From assembly GCA_903855995.1 (NCBI GenBank), contig CAIOAN010000007.1, forward strand, positions 124,001 through 188,000: a DNA stretch of 64,000 nt. Direction: 5' to 3'. This document shows, piece by piece, positions 41,618 through 50,544 of this stretch (its first letter is position 1; the number at the start of each line of letters is the position of its first letter). Under the pieces are notes generated by a model. The model saw nothing but the letters and a program-made list of their open reading frames with translations. It did not search any database and was not told the DNA's origin. This DNA comes from an uncultured Opitutia bacterium (GTDB lineage: Bacteria; Verrucomicrobiota; Verrucomicrobiia; Opitutales; UBA953). The position numbers and the translations under genes are program-made.

Positions 41618-44050
41618 TTATTCGGACTTCCCGTCGACCGGGATACGCATGCCGTAGAAGCTGCGGTGGACGAAGAAGAGGGCGACCAAGAAGGTGACGA
41701 CCCCGAGGGCGAGGCGGGGGCCGGGAGCCATCTGCACGGCGATCTCGACGGCGAGGAGACCGAAGAGCGTCGTGAACTTGATCACCGGGTTGAGTGAGAC
41801 GGAGGAGGTGTCCTTGAAAGGATCGCCCACGGTGTCTCCGACGACCGTCGCGGCGTGGTGATCGGTACCCTTCGCCTTGAGGTCCACCTCGACGATTTTC
41901 TTGGCATTATCCCAGGCGCCGCCGGCGTTCGCCATGAAGATTGCCTGGAAGAGCCCGAAGAAGGCCATGCCCACGAGATAGCCGATGAAGAAGAACGCAT
42001 CGAACAAGGCCAGTGACAGCGATAGGCAGAAGATGACGATGAAGATGTTGATCATGCCTTTCTGGGCGTACTGGGTGCAAATCCGCACGACTTCCTTGGA
42101 GGACTCCGTGGTCGCCGTGGTGACGTCGAGCTTCATGTTTTCCTTGATGTAGACCACGGCGCGGTAGGCGCCGGTGACGACGGCCTGCATGGACGCGCCG
42201 GTGAACCAGTAGATGACGGCGCCGCCCATGAGGAGTCCCATCAGGGCCTCGGGGTGCACGAGGGAAAGTTTTTCCAGCACGTTGAATTTCGCATCCAGGG
42301 ACTGGTAGTGCTCCTGCAGCATCATGATGATGCCGAACACCATCGTGGTGGCGCCCACGACCGCCGTACCGATGAGCACCGGCTTGGCGGTGGCTTTGAA
42401 GGTGTTGCCCGCTCCGTCGCCCTTCTCGAGCTGGTGCTTGGCTGCTTCGAAGTCCGGACGGAAACCAAAATCACGTTCGAGTTCCGCAATAATGCCCGCC
42501 TGTTTCTCGATCTGCGAGAGCTCGTAGACGGACTGGGCGTTGTCGGTGACCGGGCCGAAGGAATCCACCGCAATGGTCACGGGGCCCATGCCGAGGAAGC
42601 CGAAGGCCACGAGACCGAAGGCGAAGATCGGCGCGGCGAAGGCGAACTGGGGCGGCATGATCGTCGCGACGGCGGCGTGTCCGGAAAGCAGGTAGGCCCC
42701 GAGCATGAGACCGAGGATGCACAGGCCCGTCCAGAAGGCGGAGAAGTTGCCGGCCACCAGTCCAGAGAGGATGTTCAGCGAGGCGCCGCCCTTGTCGGAC
42801 GATGTGACGACTTCCTTCACGTGGTCGCTTTCGGTGGAGGTGAAGACCTTGGTGAATTCAGGAATCAGCGCGCCCGCGAGCGTGCCGAGGGAGATGATTG
42901 TGGAGAGCACCCACCAGAGGCCGGCGTGTTCGGGCAGCGGCGCGAGCAGCAGGTAGCTAGCGGCATAGGTGACGGCGATGGAGATGCCCGAGGTGATCCA
43001 GACGAGATTCGTCAGCGGCTGCTCGAGGTTGAAATCTTTGGCGTCGCCCCAGAGCGCCTGGCTGACGGCGTTGTTCACCCAGTAGCTGACCACGGAGGTT
43101 ATGACCATCAGGATGCGCATGGCGAAGAGCCAGATAATGAGGGTAGCGCAGAGGGCTGGGCTGGCGGCGAGCGCCAGGGCGAGGAAGGCGATCAGCGCCA
43201 CGCCGGTCACGCCGTAGGTCTCGAAGCCGTCGGCGGTCGGGCCGACCGAGTCGCCGGCGTTGTCGCCCGTGCAGTCGGCGATGACGCCAGGATTACGGGG
43301 GTCGTCTTCGGGCAGCTTGAAGGTGATCTTCATCAGGTCCGCCCCGATGTCGGCAATCTTGGTGAAGATGCCTCCACAGATCCGCAGCGCCGAGGCGCCG
43401 AGTGATTCGCCGATGGCGAAGCCGATGAAGCACGGGCCAGCGAGTTCCTTGGGCAGGAACGCCAGGATGCAGATCATGAAGAAGAGCTCGATGGCGACGA
43501 GCACCAGGCCGACGCTCATGCCTGACTTGAGGGGGATCAGTAACGTGGCGAGCGGATTGCCCTTGAGTGCGGCGAAAGCGGCGCGGGAATTGGCGACGGT
43601 GTTGATGCGGATACCGAACCAAGCGACTCCGTAGCTGCCGAGGATGCCGAGCACGGAAGTCGCGAGAATGGTGGCGATACTGCCGGCCGATTTGTGTTCG
43701 AGCGCGCCGAAGTAATAAATCATGCAGGCGGCGATGAGCACCCAGAGCGCGGCGAGGAACTTACCTTGCTGCCAGAGGTACGTCTTGCAGGTTTCCCAGA
43801 TGAGCTGCGAGACCTCCGCCATGGAGCGGTGCACCGGCAGGGCGCGGGTCTGGACGTATTGCCACCAGCCGTAGGCCACGCCAAGTGCGCAGACCGCCAG
43901 GCCCAGCATCAGCACCTGATGGCCGTTGAGGGCGCCGTTCAGGAAGGAGACCGTGCCGAGGTCGGGAATCTTGATGTCAGCTTCGCCGGCATAGGCGAGG
44001 ACAGGGCAGGACAGCAGCAGCGCCGCCGTGAGTTTCTTCACGCAGTTCAT
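41618..44050 (-). CDS. hppA: membrane-bound proton-translocating pyrophosphatase, divergent type
   Basis: An 810-residue integral membrane protein with about 16 helices and a signal-like N-terminus (MNCVKKLTAALLLSCPVLA). It has the pyrophosphate site motifs GGIFTKIADIGADLMK, PEDDPRNPGVIADCTGDNAGDSVG in two blocks, and the later DNAGGAWDNAKK-like ANAGGAWDNAKK and GDTVGDPFKDTS. The GNTF-K-AT region carries the Lys that makes canonical enzymes K+-independent. It couples pyrophosphate hydrolysis to ion pumping, probably protons. The layout differs from the usual DxxxxxxxKxE segment, as in the divergent Na+-regulated H+-PPase clade. Start at 44050. The 120 bases upstream hold no clear promoter. 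Confidence 0.88.
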   Translation of the reverse strand: MNCVKKLTAALLLSCPVLAYAGEADIKIPDLGTVSFLNGALNGHQVLMLGLAVCALGVAYGWWQYVQTRALPVHRSMAEVSQLIWETCKTYLWQQGKFLAALWVLIAACMIYYFGALEHKSAGSIATILATSVLGILGSYGVAWFGIRINTVANSRAAFAALKGNPLATLLIPLKSGMSVGLVLVAIELFFMICILAFLPKELAGPCFIGFAIGESLGASALRICGGIFTKIADIGADLMKITFKLPEDDPRNPGVIADCTGDNAGDSVGPTADGFETYGVTGVALIAFLALALAASPALCATLIIWLFAMRILMVITSVVSYWVNNAVSQALWGDAKDFNLEQPLTNLVWITSGISIAVTYAASYLLLAPLPEHAGLWWVLSTIISLGTLAGALIPEFTKVFTSTESDHVKEVVTSSDKGGASLNILSGLVAGNFSAFWTGLCILGLMLGAYLLSGHAAVATIMPPQFAFAAPIFAFGLVAFGFLGMGPVTIAVDSFGPVTDNAQSVYELSQIEKQAGIIAELERDFGFRPDFEAAKHQLEKGDGAGNTFKATAKPVLIGTAVVGATTMVFGIIMMLQEHYQSLDAKFNVLEKLSLVHPEALMGLLMGGAVIYWFTGASMQAVVTGAYRAVVYIKENMKLDVTTATTESSKEVVRICTQYAQKGMINIFIVIFCLSLSLALFDAFFFIGYLVGMAFFGLFQAIFMANAGGAWDNAKKIVEVDLKAKGTDHHAATVVGDTVGDPFKDTSSVSLNPVIKFTTLFGLLAVEIAVQMAPGPRLALGVVTFLVALFFVHRSFYGMRIPVDGKSE

Positions 44051-44170
44051 GGGGGTAGGGTAATGGATGGGACCGCGGGGCACGGCCGTGGTTCCAGATT
44101 TGTCCCCCGGGGCGGGATTGCGAGGGGAATTCACTTACACGCCCCGCCATTTTTAATCGTATAAGAACCC

Positions 44171-46096
44171 TTATTTCAACAGGTGGGCCTGGAGGAACAG
44201 CACGGTGGCCTCGAATTGGTAGTCCACGTTGCCTTTCTTGCTGAACCCGTGGCCCTCGTCGGTGGCCATGACATACCAGACGGTGCCACCCTTGGCCCGG
44301 ACGGCGTCGCGCATGCGTTCGGCTTCCGTGACGGGGACTCGTGGGTCGTTCTTGCCTTGGACAATGAGCAACGGCGCGCGAATCTGGTCCGCATGGTTGG
44401 CCGGGGAGATCTCTTCGAGGAACGCGCGTACCTCGGGTTTGCGTTCGTCGCCGTATTCTACTCGCCGGGCGTTGCGGCGATAGTCGGAGGTGTCGCGGAG
44501 AAAGGTCACGAAATTGGCGATACCGACGTTGTCGACGCCGCAGCAGAAGCGGTCGGCGTAGTTCGTCAGGCAGGCCAGGCTCATGAACCCGCCGTAACTG
44601 CCGCCGTAGGCCGCGACGCGGGAGGCGTCGAGGCGTTCGGAGCGGCGCACCCAGTCCAGGATGGCCGCCACATCTTTCAGGGCGTCGCCCCGCTTGACGG
44701 AGTCATCGAGCGACATGTAGCGACGCCCGTAGCCGGTGGATCCACGGATATTTGGGTAGACCAGCGCGACCCCCAGCTCATTCAGGTAATAGTGAAAACT
44801 GCCGCGGTAGCCAGGGCGCGACTGGCCTTCGGGCCCGCCGTGGAAGATCATCAATGACGGCCGCTTGCCGGGGAATTTGCGCGCATCAGGATAGTAGACG
44901 AGTGCCGGGATGCTGAGGCCGTCGAAGCTACGGACGCGGGCAATCTGCGGATCAGGCACGGGAATTTCCTTCTTGGCCTTCCGGGTACGGTTGGTCCAGC
45001 GGGTGACGGCGCCGGTGTCGAGGTCCGCCGTCCAGGCATCGCTGGCGGATTCTTCGCTGTTCAAGGTGAAGCCCAGCTCGTGGCTGCCGGGTCGGAAGAG
45101 GATGTTAGTGAGCACGCCCGTTTTGATTTTGGGAGCAGGCAATTCCTTGCCGGAGGGGATTTCCCAGCAGTGCAGTTCGGAGAAGCCCTCGACATTGAGA
45201 CTCACGGCCAGCCGCTGGCCGTCGGCTGAGACGGCGAGTTCTTCACCGTCCCACTTCGCCTGGCCGCCGATGGTGCGGATGGCGCCCGTGGTGAGGTCGA
45301 TACGGATCGGCGTGAGGAAGTCCGATTCGAAGTTGGAGAGGGCGAAGACGGCGCGGCTGTTCTCGCCGAAGGCCATCTGGGCGAAGTAGTGGCGGCTGGA
45401 TTTCGGAGTGATCTGCGTGCGCTTGCCGGTAGCCCATTCGAGGGTCCAGATGCGCGACTCTTCCTGCCCCATCGATTGGCGCAGCAGGAGTAGCTTGCCG
45501 TCGTCGGACCATTCGACGGGCGACCAACCGGAGGAGGTTCCGGTCAGCACGACTTTCTCGGCATGCGGCGCGGCGGTCTCGATCACCACGATGTCGCTGT
45601 CTTTGCCATTGCGCCGGTTGGTGGAGAACGCGAGTCGCTGGCCATCCTTGGACCAGCAGGCTTCGATGTTGCGCGACTTGCCGTCGGTCAGGCGCTCCGG
45701 ACTTTTCTTCGCATCGGCGGTGTCGGTCAGGTAGAGCTGGAAATTTTCGCTGCCCCCCACGTCGGCGCTGTAGAGTAAGAGCGTCCCACGCGGTTGCATC
45801 CAGCCGCTCCGCACGGGCTCCGTCCCGCGGGTCAGCGGGAGCCGGTTCGCGAGCGGGGCGGACATGAGATGGAGGTGCGTGGCGTCGCCGATCCGGGTGG
45901 TCACGATGGCTTCGCGCCGCGTGGCATGCCAGCCGCGGAAGCTGGCCCCGCCGAGATCCATGTAAGGGGCGAGTTCGGAGACGAGCGCAGCCGGGACGGC
46001 GGGCACGCCTTCGACGACCATGTTGGCCGGCGGGGCCGCCGGGCAGAGGGCGGCGAGCAGGAGCAGGCAGCCGGAACGAAGGGCGGGGATACCCAT
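44171..46096 (-). CDS. secreted S9-family prolyl oligopeptidase-like peptidase
   Basis: A 641-residue protein with a signal peptide (MGIPALRSGCLLLLAALCPA). The first half is a WD-like beta propeller (WSKDGQRLAFSTNRR, WSDDGKLLLLRQS). The catalytic domain has LMIFHGGPEGQSRPGY, then YGGSYGGFMSLACLT with the active Ser, KNDPRVPVTEAERM with the Asp, and DEGHGFSKKGN with the His. It acts on short peptides in the periplasm or outside. It is divergent from the DUF1080 gene; the 85-base gap between them is AT-rich and probably holds both promoters. Confidence 0.9.
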   Translation of the reverse strand: MGIPALRSGCLLLLAALCPAAPPANMVVEGVPAVPAALVSELAPYMDLGGASFRGWHATRREAIVTTRIGDATHLHLMSAPLANRLPLTRGTEPVRSGWMQPRGTLLLYSADVGGSENFQLYLTDTADAKKSPERLTDGKSRNIEACWSKDGQRLAFSTNRRNGKDSDIVVIETAAPHAEKVVLTGTSSGWSPVEWSDDGKLLLLRQSMGQEESRIWTLEWATGKRTQITPKSSRHYFAQMAFGENSRAVFALSNFESDFLTPIRIDLTTGAIRTIGGQAKWDGEELAVSADGQRLAVSLNVEGFSELHCWEIPSGKELPAPKIKTGVLTNILFRPGSHELGFTLNSEESASDAWTADLDTGAVTRWTNRTRKAKKEIPVPDPQIARVRSFDGLSIPALVYYPDARKFPGKRPSLMIFHGGPEGQSRPGYRGSFHYYLNELGVALVYPNIRGSTGYGRRYMSLDDSVKRGDALKDVAAILDWVRRSERLDASRVAAYGGSYGGFMSLACLTNYADRFCCGVDNVGIANFVTFLRDTSDYRRNARRVEYGDERKPEVRAFLEEISPANHADQIRAPLLIVQGKNDPRVPVTEAERMRDAVRAKGGTVWYVMATDEGHGFSKKGNVDYQFEATVLFLQAHLLK

Positions 46097-46181
46097 GGGT
46101 TGTATCTTTATTATGAGAATAGCAGGAGTCTACGGAAAGATGCGGGCTCGCCTTCGCCGGCCGGTCGGCTACCCAGATGGC

Positions 46182-46853
46182 ATGCCCCGCCTCGTTCTGC
46201 TGGCCTTGCTCGCTCCTCTGGCTCTCTGCGCCGCCCAGGAGAATTTCCCGGTCAGCCCGACCGTTGCCGCCGTGCCGCACCCGCCGGCCGCCGCCCCTGG
46301 TTTCGCGCCCCTCTTTAATGGCAAGGATCTGGCCGGCTGGCGGACCAAGGGCAACTGGGTCTACGACCCGGACGGCACCGTCACCCTGAAGCCTCGTGAA
46401 GGCGAGAAGGGCTGGCAGCGCTACGACGCCTATATTTTCACCGAACGTAAATACCGCGATTACGTGCTCGATCTGGAATTCAAGATCGAGCCGACGGGCA
46501 ACTCCGGCGTCTTCTTCTGCGTCGCCGATCCGCTTGATCCGGTGGCCCAGGGCATCGAACTACAGATTCTGGACACCTTCGGCCTCGCGAAGCCCGGCAA
46601 CCACGATTGCGGCGGCATCATCCGCGCGATGGCCCCTTCGAAGAACATGGTGAAGGCACCCGGCGAGTGGAATCGCTACACGCTTACGCTCAAGCAGCGT
46701 CACCTCACGGTGGACTTCAACGGCGAGCGCACCATCGTCCTCGACCTCGACAGTTCTCCGATGAAGAATCGTCCGGCCGACGGGCACATCGGTTTCCAGG
46801 ATGAGGCTAAGCGCGTCTGGTACCGCAATGTGCGCATCCAGGAATTGAAGTAA
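46182..46853 (+). CDS. DUF1080 (3-keto-disaccharide hydrolase-like) secreted protein
   Basis: A 223-residue protein with a signal peptide (MPRLVLLALLAPLALCAA). The DUF1080 pattern is clear: FAPLFNGKDLAGWRTKG, then YRDYVLDLEFKIEPTGNSGVFF, GIELQILDTFG and a final GHIGFQDEAKRVWYRNVRIQEL. The fold is a concanavalin-type beta sandwich; some family members are reported 3-keto-glycoside hydrolases. It is secreted and probably acts on sugars. The start at 46182 gives the proper signal. Confidence 0.87.
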   Translation: MPRLVLLALLAPLALCAAQENFPVSPTVAAVPHPPAAAPGFAPLFNGKDLAGWRTKGNWVYDPDGTVTLKPREGEKGWQRYDAYIFTERKYRDYVLDLEFKIEPTGNSGVFFCVADPLDPVAQGIELQILDTFGLAKPGNHDCGGIIRAMAPSKNMVKAPGEWNRYTLTLKQRHLTVDFNGERTIVLDLDSSPMKNRPADGHIGFQDEAKRVWYRNVRIQELK

Positions 46854-46860
46854 GCCGTCT

Positions 46861-47268
46861 TCAGCTGCCGCGAATCTTGTCCCAGGGCGACACGCCGCTC
46901 ACATCGACCATGAACGGCCCTTGGCTCGCACCGGGCGAGAGGATCGCCAGGATGGTCGCGTCGGCCTTGGACGAGTTGAAGGTCGCGTGCACGATGCCGG
47001 CCGGAATGTGCGCGGCATCGCCGGGTTTGAGGATGCGTTTCTCCCGTTCGATCCATTGCTCCACTTCTCCGGCGAGCACGTAGATCATCTCCTCGAGTTC
47101 CGGGTGGGTGTGGAAGGCATGGCCTTCGCCGGGCGGTAGCGTCGCCTCGCAGACCTGCAGGTCTTTCGCGCCCGTGAGCTCCGGTTTGGTCAGCCAATAA
47201 TTGGTCCGCCCTTTGTACTCTTCCTTAATGGCCTCGGCCTTGGTCACGAAACGCAGGGGTTTGCTCAT
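46861..47268 (-). CDS. cupin-domain protein
   Basis: A 135-residue single-domain cupin. The first cupin motif is PPGEGHAFHTHPELEEMIYVLAGEVE, carrying the metal-binding His and Glu, and the second is LKPGDAAHIPAGIVHATFNSS with the last His. It may bind metal and a small ligand. Soluble, no signal. The substrate is unknown. It converges on the DUF1080 gene with a 7-base gap and is divergent from the SGNH hydrolase. Confidence 0.85.
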   Translation of the reverse strand: MSKPLRFVTKAEAIKEEYKGRTNYWLTKPELTGAKDLQVCEATLPPGEGHAFHTHPELEEMIYVLAGEVEQWIEREKRILKPGDAAHIPAGIVHATFNSSKADATILAILSPGASQGPFMVDVSGVSPWDKIRGS

Positions 47269-47320
47269 GCTGTTTCCTATGTCAGCTCGGCGAGGGTGAG
47301 CAAGCCCGCGGGGCCTGGCG

Positions 47321-47348
47321 TTGACAGAGGGGAACTCTGGGGCGAAAT
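47321..47348 (+). promoter_or_regulatory. possible promoter for the SGNH hydrolase gene
   Basis: A perfect TTGACA (47321-47326) with a weak -10 box (CGAAAT at 47343-47348 with 16 bases, or GAAATG with 17). The TTGACA match is strong and the -10 is poor. Confidence 0.35.
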
Positions 47349-47370
47349 GGTTGTCCCTCAAGATACCCCC

Positions 47371-48162
47371 ATGAAACGCACCCTATCCCTCCTCCTCGGG
47401 CTTTCCCTGTTTGCCGCGACCTCCGTCGTCGCTCAGGAAGCCAAGAAAGACGCCCCTAAGAAGGTCGCCGCTCCGGCCGTCAAGTTGCCCGCGCAGCAGG
47501 CCGATGTCGCTGCTCCCAAGTTCGACGGCAAGACCGGTGAGATCAACGTCGGCTTCGCCAAGTCCCACGAGGCCTTCGTCGCGATCGCCCAGAAGGGCGA
47601 AGCGCAGGTCGTCTTCCTCGGTGATTCAATCACCGCGGGCTGGAACGGCCAGAAGGCTCTCTTCGACAAAGAATACGCCCAGTATAAAGCCGCTAACTTC
47701 GGTATCGGTGGCGACCAGGTCCAGCATGTGCTGTGGCGCGTCGAGAATGGCGAGTTCGAAGGCATCAAGCCCAAGGCCGTCGTCCTGATGATCGGAACCA
47801 ATAACGTCGGCAGCGCCGCCCATACCCCTGAGATGATCGCCAATGGTATCAAGAATATCATCGCCGCCATCCATAAGCGCTCGCCTGACACGAAGGTCCT
47901 CCTCCTCGCGATCTTCCCTCGCGGCGAGAAGGAAGACCCGAAGCTCAACCCAGCTCGTGCCAAGAATCAGGCCGTGAACGCGATCATTGCTAAACTAGAT
48001 AACGGTAAGACCATCCAGTACTTCGACATCGGTCAGAAGTTCCTGCAGCCCGACGGCACTCTGACGGTTGAGATCATGAAGGACCGTCTGCACCTGACGG
48101 CCGCTGGTTATCAGATCGAAGCCGACGCGATTCGCGAGAAGCTCGCCTCGCTCGTCAAGTAA
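47371..48162 (+). CDS. secreted SGNH/GDSL-family hydrolase
   Basis: A 263-residue protein with a signal peptide (MKRTLSLLLGLSLFAATSVVAQ) and a short Lys/Ala/Pro-rich linker. The four family blocks are present: VVFLGDSITAGW (active Ser), FGIGGDQVQHVLWRV (Gly), MIGTNNVG (Asn) and MKDRLHLTAAGY (Asp and His). Such enzymes are esterases of polysaccharide acetyl groups or lipids. Secreted location and DUF1080 neighbour suggest sugar acyl ester substrates; this is inference. Confidence 0.9.
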   Translation: MKRTLSLLLGLSLFAATSVVAQEAKKDAPKKVAAPAVKLPAQQADVAAPKFDGKTGEINVGFAKSHEAFVAIAQKGEAQVVFLGDSITAGWNGQKALFDKEYAQYKAANFGIGGDQVQHVLWRVENGEFEGIKPKAVVLMIGTNNVGSAAHTPEMIANGIKNIIAAIHKRSPDTKVLLLAIFPRGEKEDPKLNPARAKNQAVNAIIAKLDNGKTIQYFDIGQKFLQPDGTLTVEIMKDRLHLTAAGYQIEADAIREKLASLVK

Positions 48163-48185
48163 GCCGACCGCAGGTCGCCATGATC

Positions 48186-48216
48186 GGTCGGGCCTCTGCA
48201 AGGCCCGGCCTTTTTT
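48186..48216 (+). terminator. rho-independent terminator of the SGNH hydrolase gene
   Basis: Stem GGTCGGGCCT / AGGCCCGGCC (one G-T pair) with a 5-base loop and six T after it. It lies 23 bases past the stop at 48162. Confidence 0.9.
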
Positions 48217-48225
48217 GTGCCAGAA

Positions 48226-49521
48226 TCACTTCCCCCAGTCGGCGGGCAGGTCGGGTAGGGTGGCGGTCAGAATTTCGTGAATGGCCGCGCGCTCGGCTTC
48301 GTCCAGATGCGCAAAGTTCTCGGAGGGCGGAAAAGCGCGCAAGCCTGCGGACAGCTTGCGGAGGATGAGTTCGCGCAAGGGCTTCGGCAGCGTGGCGAAA
48401 CTCTGCGAATAAATCAGCGGGCTGCAGCGGTAGCGGAAAAGGCGGGTGGCTAGCTCCAGGTCGCGCAGGGAGCGATTCTGTGCGTCGGCTTTGCGGGTGC
48501 GGGCGTAGGTCTTTTCAAACACGCCGTCGCCGTGGATTCCTTGCGGGGGGAAGGCGGCCTCGTCTTTACAGAGCAGAGCTTCGATGACCTTATCGGCCTG
48601 GCTGTTGAAGACGACCAGGCACGAGCCGGAGGGAGGGGCGTTAACCGGCAGGCCGAGAATTTCGCGCATCGCCGGCCAGCGGTAGAGCGCGATCCGCGCG
48701 TCCTGACTCGCCGTCGCAAGGACGTTGTGCACGTGCACCTGGTGGTCGTGCATGAGCAGGGCGACGATGTCGCTGGTGTTCAGCGGATAACGGTGGGTGT
48801 CGACGACATCCTTGAGGGACGGGAGGGTTCGCCCGACTTTCGCGGTCGGCCCTTCAAAGTCGGCGATGCTCGCGCCGATGATATTGCCGTGGTGCTGGAG
48901 TTGGCTGCTGGCGCCTGTGACGTACCATCCACCCCAGCGTTCGGAGAGGGGGGTTGACGGTTCAATGTTGGAGCCGCCAGAGCCACTGAGGGGCTCGCCG
49001 TTGGCGTCGGGAAAGACACTGCGTGTCCGGAGTGAGGGGGTGTGCTCGTGGCGCGTGTGGCAGAGCAGGCATTCTCCGCTGCGATTGAACAGCGGCGCCG
49101 ACCCTGTTTCATGTTGATCCAGCAGATAGAAAGTGGTGCCGAGTTCCGGATCGAAGACGGTGATTTCAAAGCCGCCGCCGACGGCCCAGCCGACGTAGGC
49201 TTCGTCGGAGAAGAACAGGGCGCGGGGGGTTTCGGGTGAAATCAGATTCCGTTGCAGGCTGGTTTTGCTGAAGACCAGGAGCTGGGATTCGATGGGAACG
49301 TCGAGTTGCTCGAGCAGCCAGCGCAGCCGCTTCTTGGCGGGCAGGCTCCGGATCTCGTCGGCTTGCTTTTGGAAGGTCGCGCTGAGGCGGGCGATGCGAT
49401 CCCGCGGCTGGGTGGCTGTATAGTTGATGGGCGCATCCTCGAAGGGTTCCCGCTCCTGAGCGAGGGCGCGCACTCCGTCCCAGGAGAGCAGCGCGCAGGT
49501 CAAGAGCAGGCGAGGATTCAC
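48226..49521 (-). CDS. secreted protein with a single CxxCH haem motif
   Basis: A 431-residue protein with a signal peptide (MNPRLLLTCALLSWDGVRALAQ). A single CLLCH motif lies at residues 151-155, which fits covalent c-type haem in the periplasm. The surrounding RSGECLLCHTRHEHTPSLRTRSVFPD layout resembles hypothetical Verrucomicrobial and Planctomycete secreted proteins with a cytochrome-like motif and no assigned role. The rest has no recognised domain. It converges on the SGNH gene and ends 38 bases before the sigma-factor stop. Redox function is likely; partner unknown. Confidence 0.7.
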   Translation of the reverse strand: MNPRLLLTCALLSWDGVRALAQEREPFEDAPINYTATQPRDRIARLSATFQKQADEIRSLPAKKRLRWLLEQLDVPIESQLLVFSKTSLQRNLISPETPRALFFSDEAYVGWAVGGGFEITVFDPELGTTFYLLDQHETGSAPLFNRSGECLLCHTRHEHTPSLRTRSVFPDANGEPLSGSGGSNIEPSTPLSERWGGWYVTGASSQLQHHGNIIGASIADFEGPTAKVGRTLPSLKDVVDTHRYPLNTSDIVALLMHDHQVHVHNVLATASQDARIALYRWPAMREILGLPVNAPPSGSCLVVFNSQADKVIEALLCKDEAAFPPQGIHGDGVFEKTYARTRKADAQNRSLRDLELATRLFRYRCSPLIYSQSFATLPKPLRELILRKLSAGLRAFPPSENFAHLDEAERAAIHEILTATLPDLPADWGK

Positions 49522-49563
49522 GCTCTCATGCTATCGACCGCCGCCGCTGCCGCAAGACTTCGC

Positions 49564-50544
49564 TCAGCTGCGGGCCGCGACGCGAAGCTTGCGCATGGCC
49601 GATTCCTCAAGCTGGCGGATGCGTTCGCGGGAAACATTCTGGCGCTGGCCGATGGCCTCGAGGGTCTGGGCTTCACAGCCCAGGCCGTTGCGGAGGCGAA
49701 TAATCTCGCTTTCGCGCTCCGTGAGGAAGCCGAACAGCTTGTGCAGGAGTACTAGGTCATCGGACTGGGCCGCGGCTTCCGCGGGCGTCATCGCGCCTTC
49801 ATCCGTCAGAGTGTCGCCAAGCGTCGTTTCACCTTCGTCGGCCAGCGGCGCGTCCAGTGAGCGGCCGCATTGTTGAAGGCTCTGCAGTTCGGTGAGTTTC
49901 TCCGGGGCGCAGCCGACGGCCTCGGCGAGTTCGTTGTCGGCGGGCACGCGGCCGAGCTCCAGTGTGAGCCGGCGGGTCTCTTTCCGAATCTTGGCGAATT
50001 GCTCGTGGATGTTCCGCGGCAGGCGGACCGTGCGGAACTGAAAATTAAGTTCCGACATGATGGCGGCACGAATACCCCAGTAGGCATAGGTGCTGAAGCG
50101 CAGGCCTTTGCTGGCGTCGTAGTTGCGGGCGGACTCAAGCAGAGCGACGTTGCCAGCGCTGAGCAGGGAGAGCACGAGGTCGCGGTGCACGCTGAACTGC
50201 ATGATGGCGTGGTGCACGAGACGCAGGTTGGAGCAGACGAGATGATCCAGGGCCGCCTGTCCGGCACGGTCATAGTTGCCTGCGCTGTCCCGTCCGGACT
50301 GGGCGAGTCGGCCGAGGCGGAGTTCTTCCTCGGCGCTGAGGCGCGTCCAGCGTCCGGCCCGGTCGAGATAACGGGTGAGTTCATCGATCGGCTCACCCGC
50401 CAGCTCCGCGGTACTCGACGGGTCGAGGTCCGCCGTCAGCGTGTCGCCGCGGAGGTGGATTTCTCCCAGGTCGGGCATTCGGGAGCGGAGGAGGGAGGTG
50501 AGTTCGTCGGTTTTGGGGGTGGCGGGGGCGGTGTGGTTGATCAT
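49564..50544 (-). CDS. sigma-70 family alternative sigma factor with altered regions 2.3/2.4
   Basis: A 326-residue group 2/3 sigma factor. Region 1.2 is PIDELTRYLDRAGRWTRLSAEEELRLGRL, region 2 is VCSNLRLVHHAIMQFSVHR...NYDASKGLRFSTYAYWGIRAAI in pieces, and region 4 holds LTERESEIIRLRNGLGCEAQTLEAIGQRQNVSRERIRQLEESAMRKLR. The usual TWWIRQAITR of region 2.4 is YWGIRAAIMS, so the Gln and Thr that read the -12 base are changed, and the DLIQEGN core motif is SLLSAGN. The start at 50544 (MINHTAPATPKTDE) is chosen; the frame is open 15 codons further. It is divergent from the sulfatase gene. Confidence 0.85.
   Translation of the reverse strand: MINHTAPATPKTDELTSLLRSRMPDLGEIHLRGDTLTADLDPSSTAELAGEPIDELTRYLDRAGRWTRLSAEEELRLGRLAQSGRDSAGNYDRAGQAALDHLVCSNLRLVHHAIMQFSVHRDLVLSLLSAGNVALLESARNYDASKGLRFSTYAYWGIRAAIMSELNFQFRTVRLPRNIHEQFAKIRKETRRLTLELGRVPADNELAEAVGCAPEKLTELQSLQQCGRSLDAPLADEGETTLGDTLTDEGAMTPAEAAAQSDDLVLLHKLFGFLTERESEIIRLRNGLGCEAQTLEAIGQRQNVSRERIRQLEESAMRKLRVAARS

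Noticed and set aside
42254-43405. A 383-codon plus-strand frame opposite hppA
   Set aside because: Its sequence is charged and repetitive, and the pyrophosphatase on the minus strand is certain.
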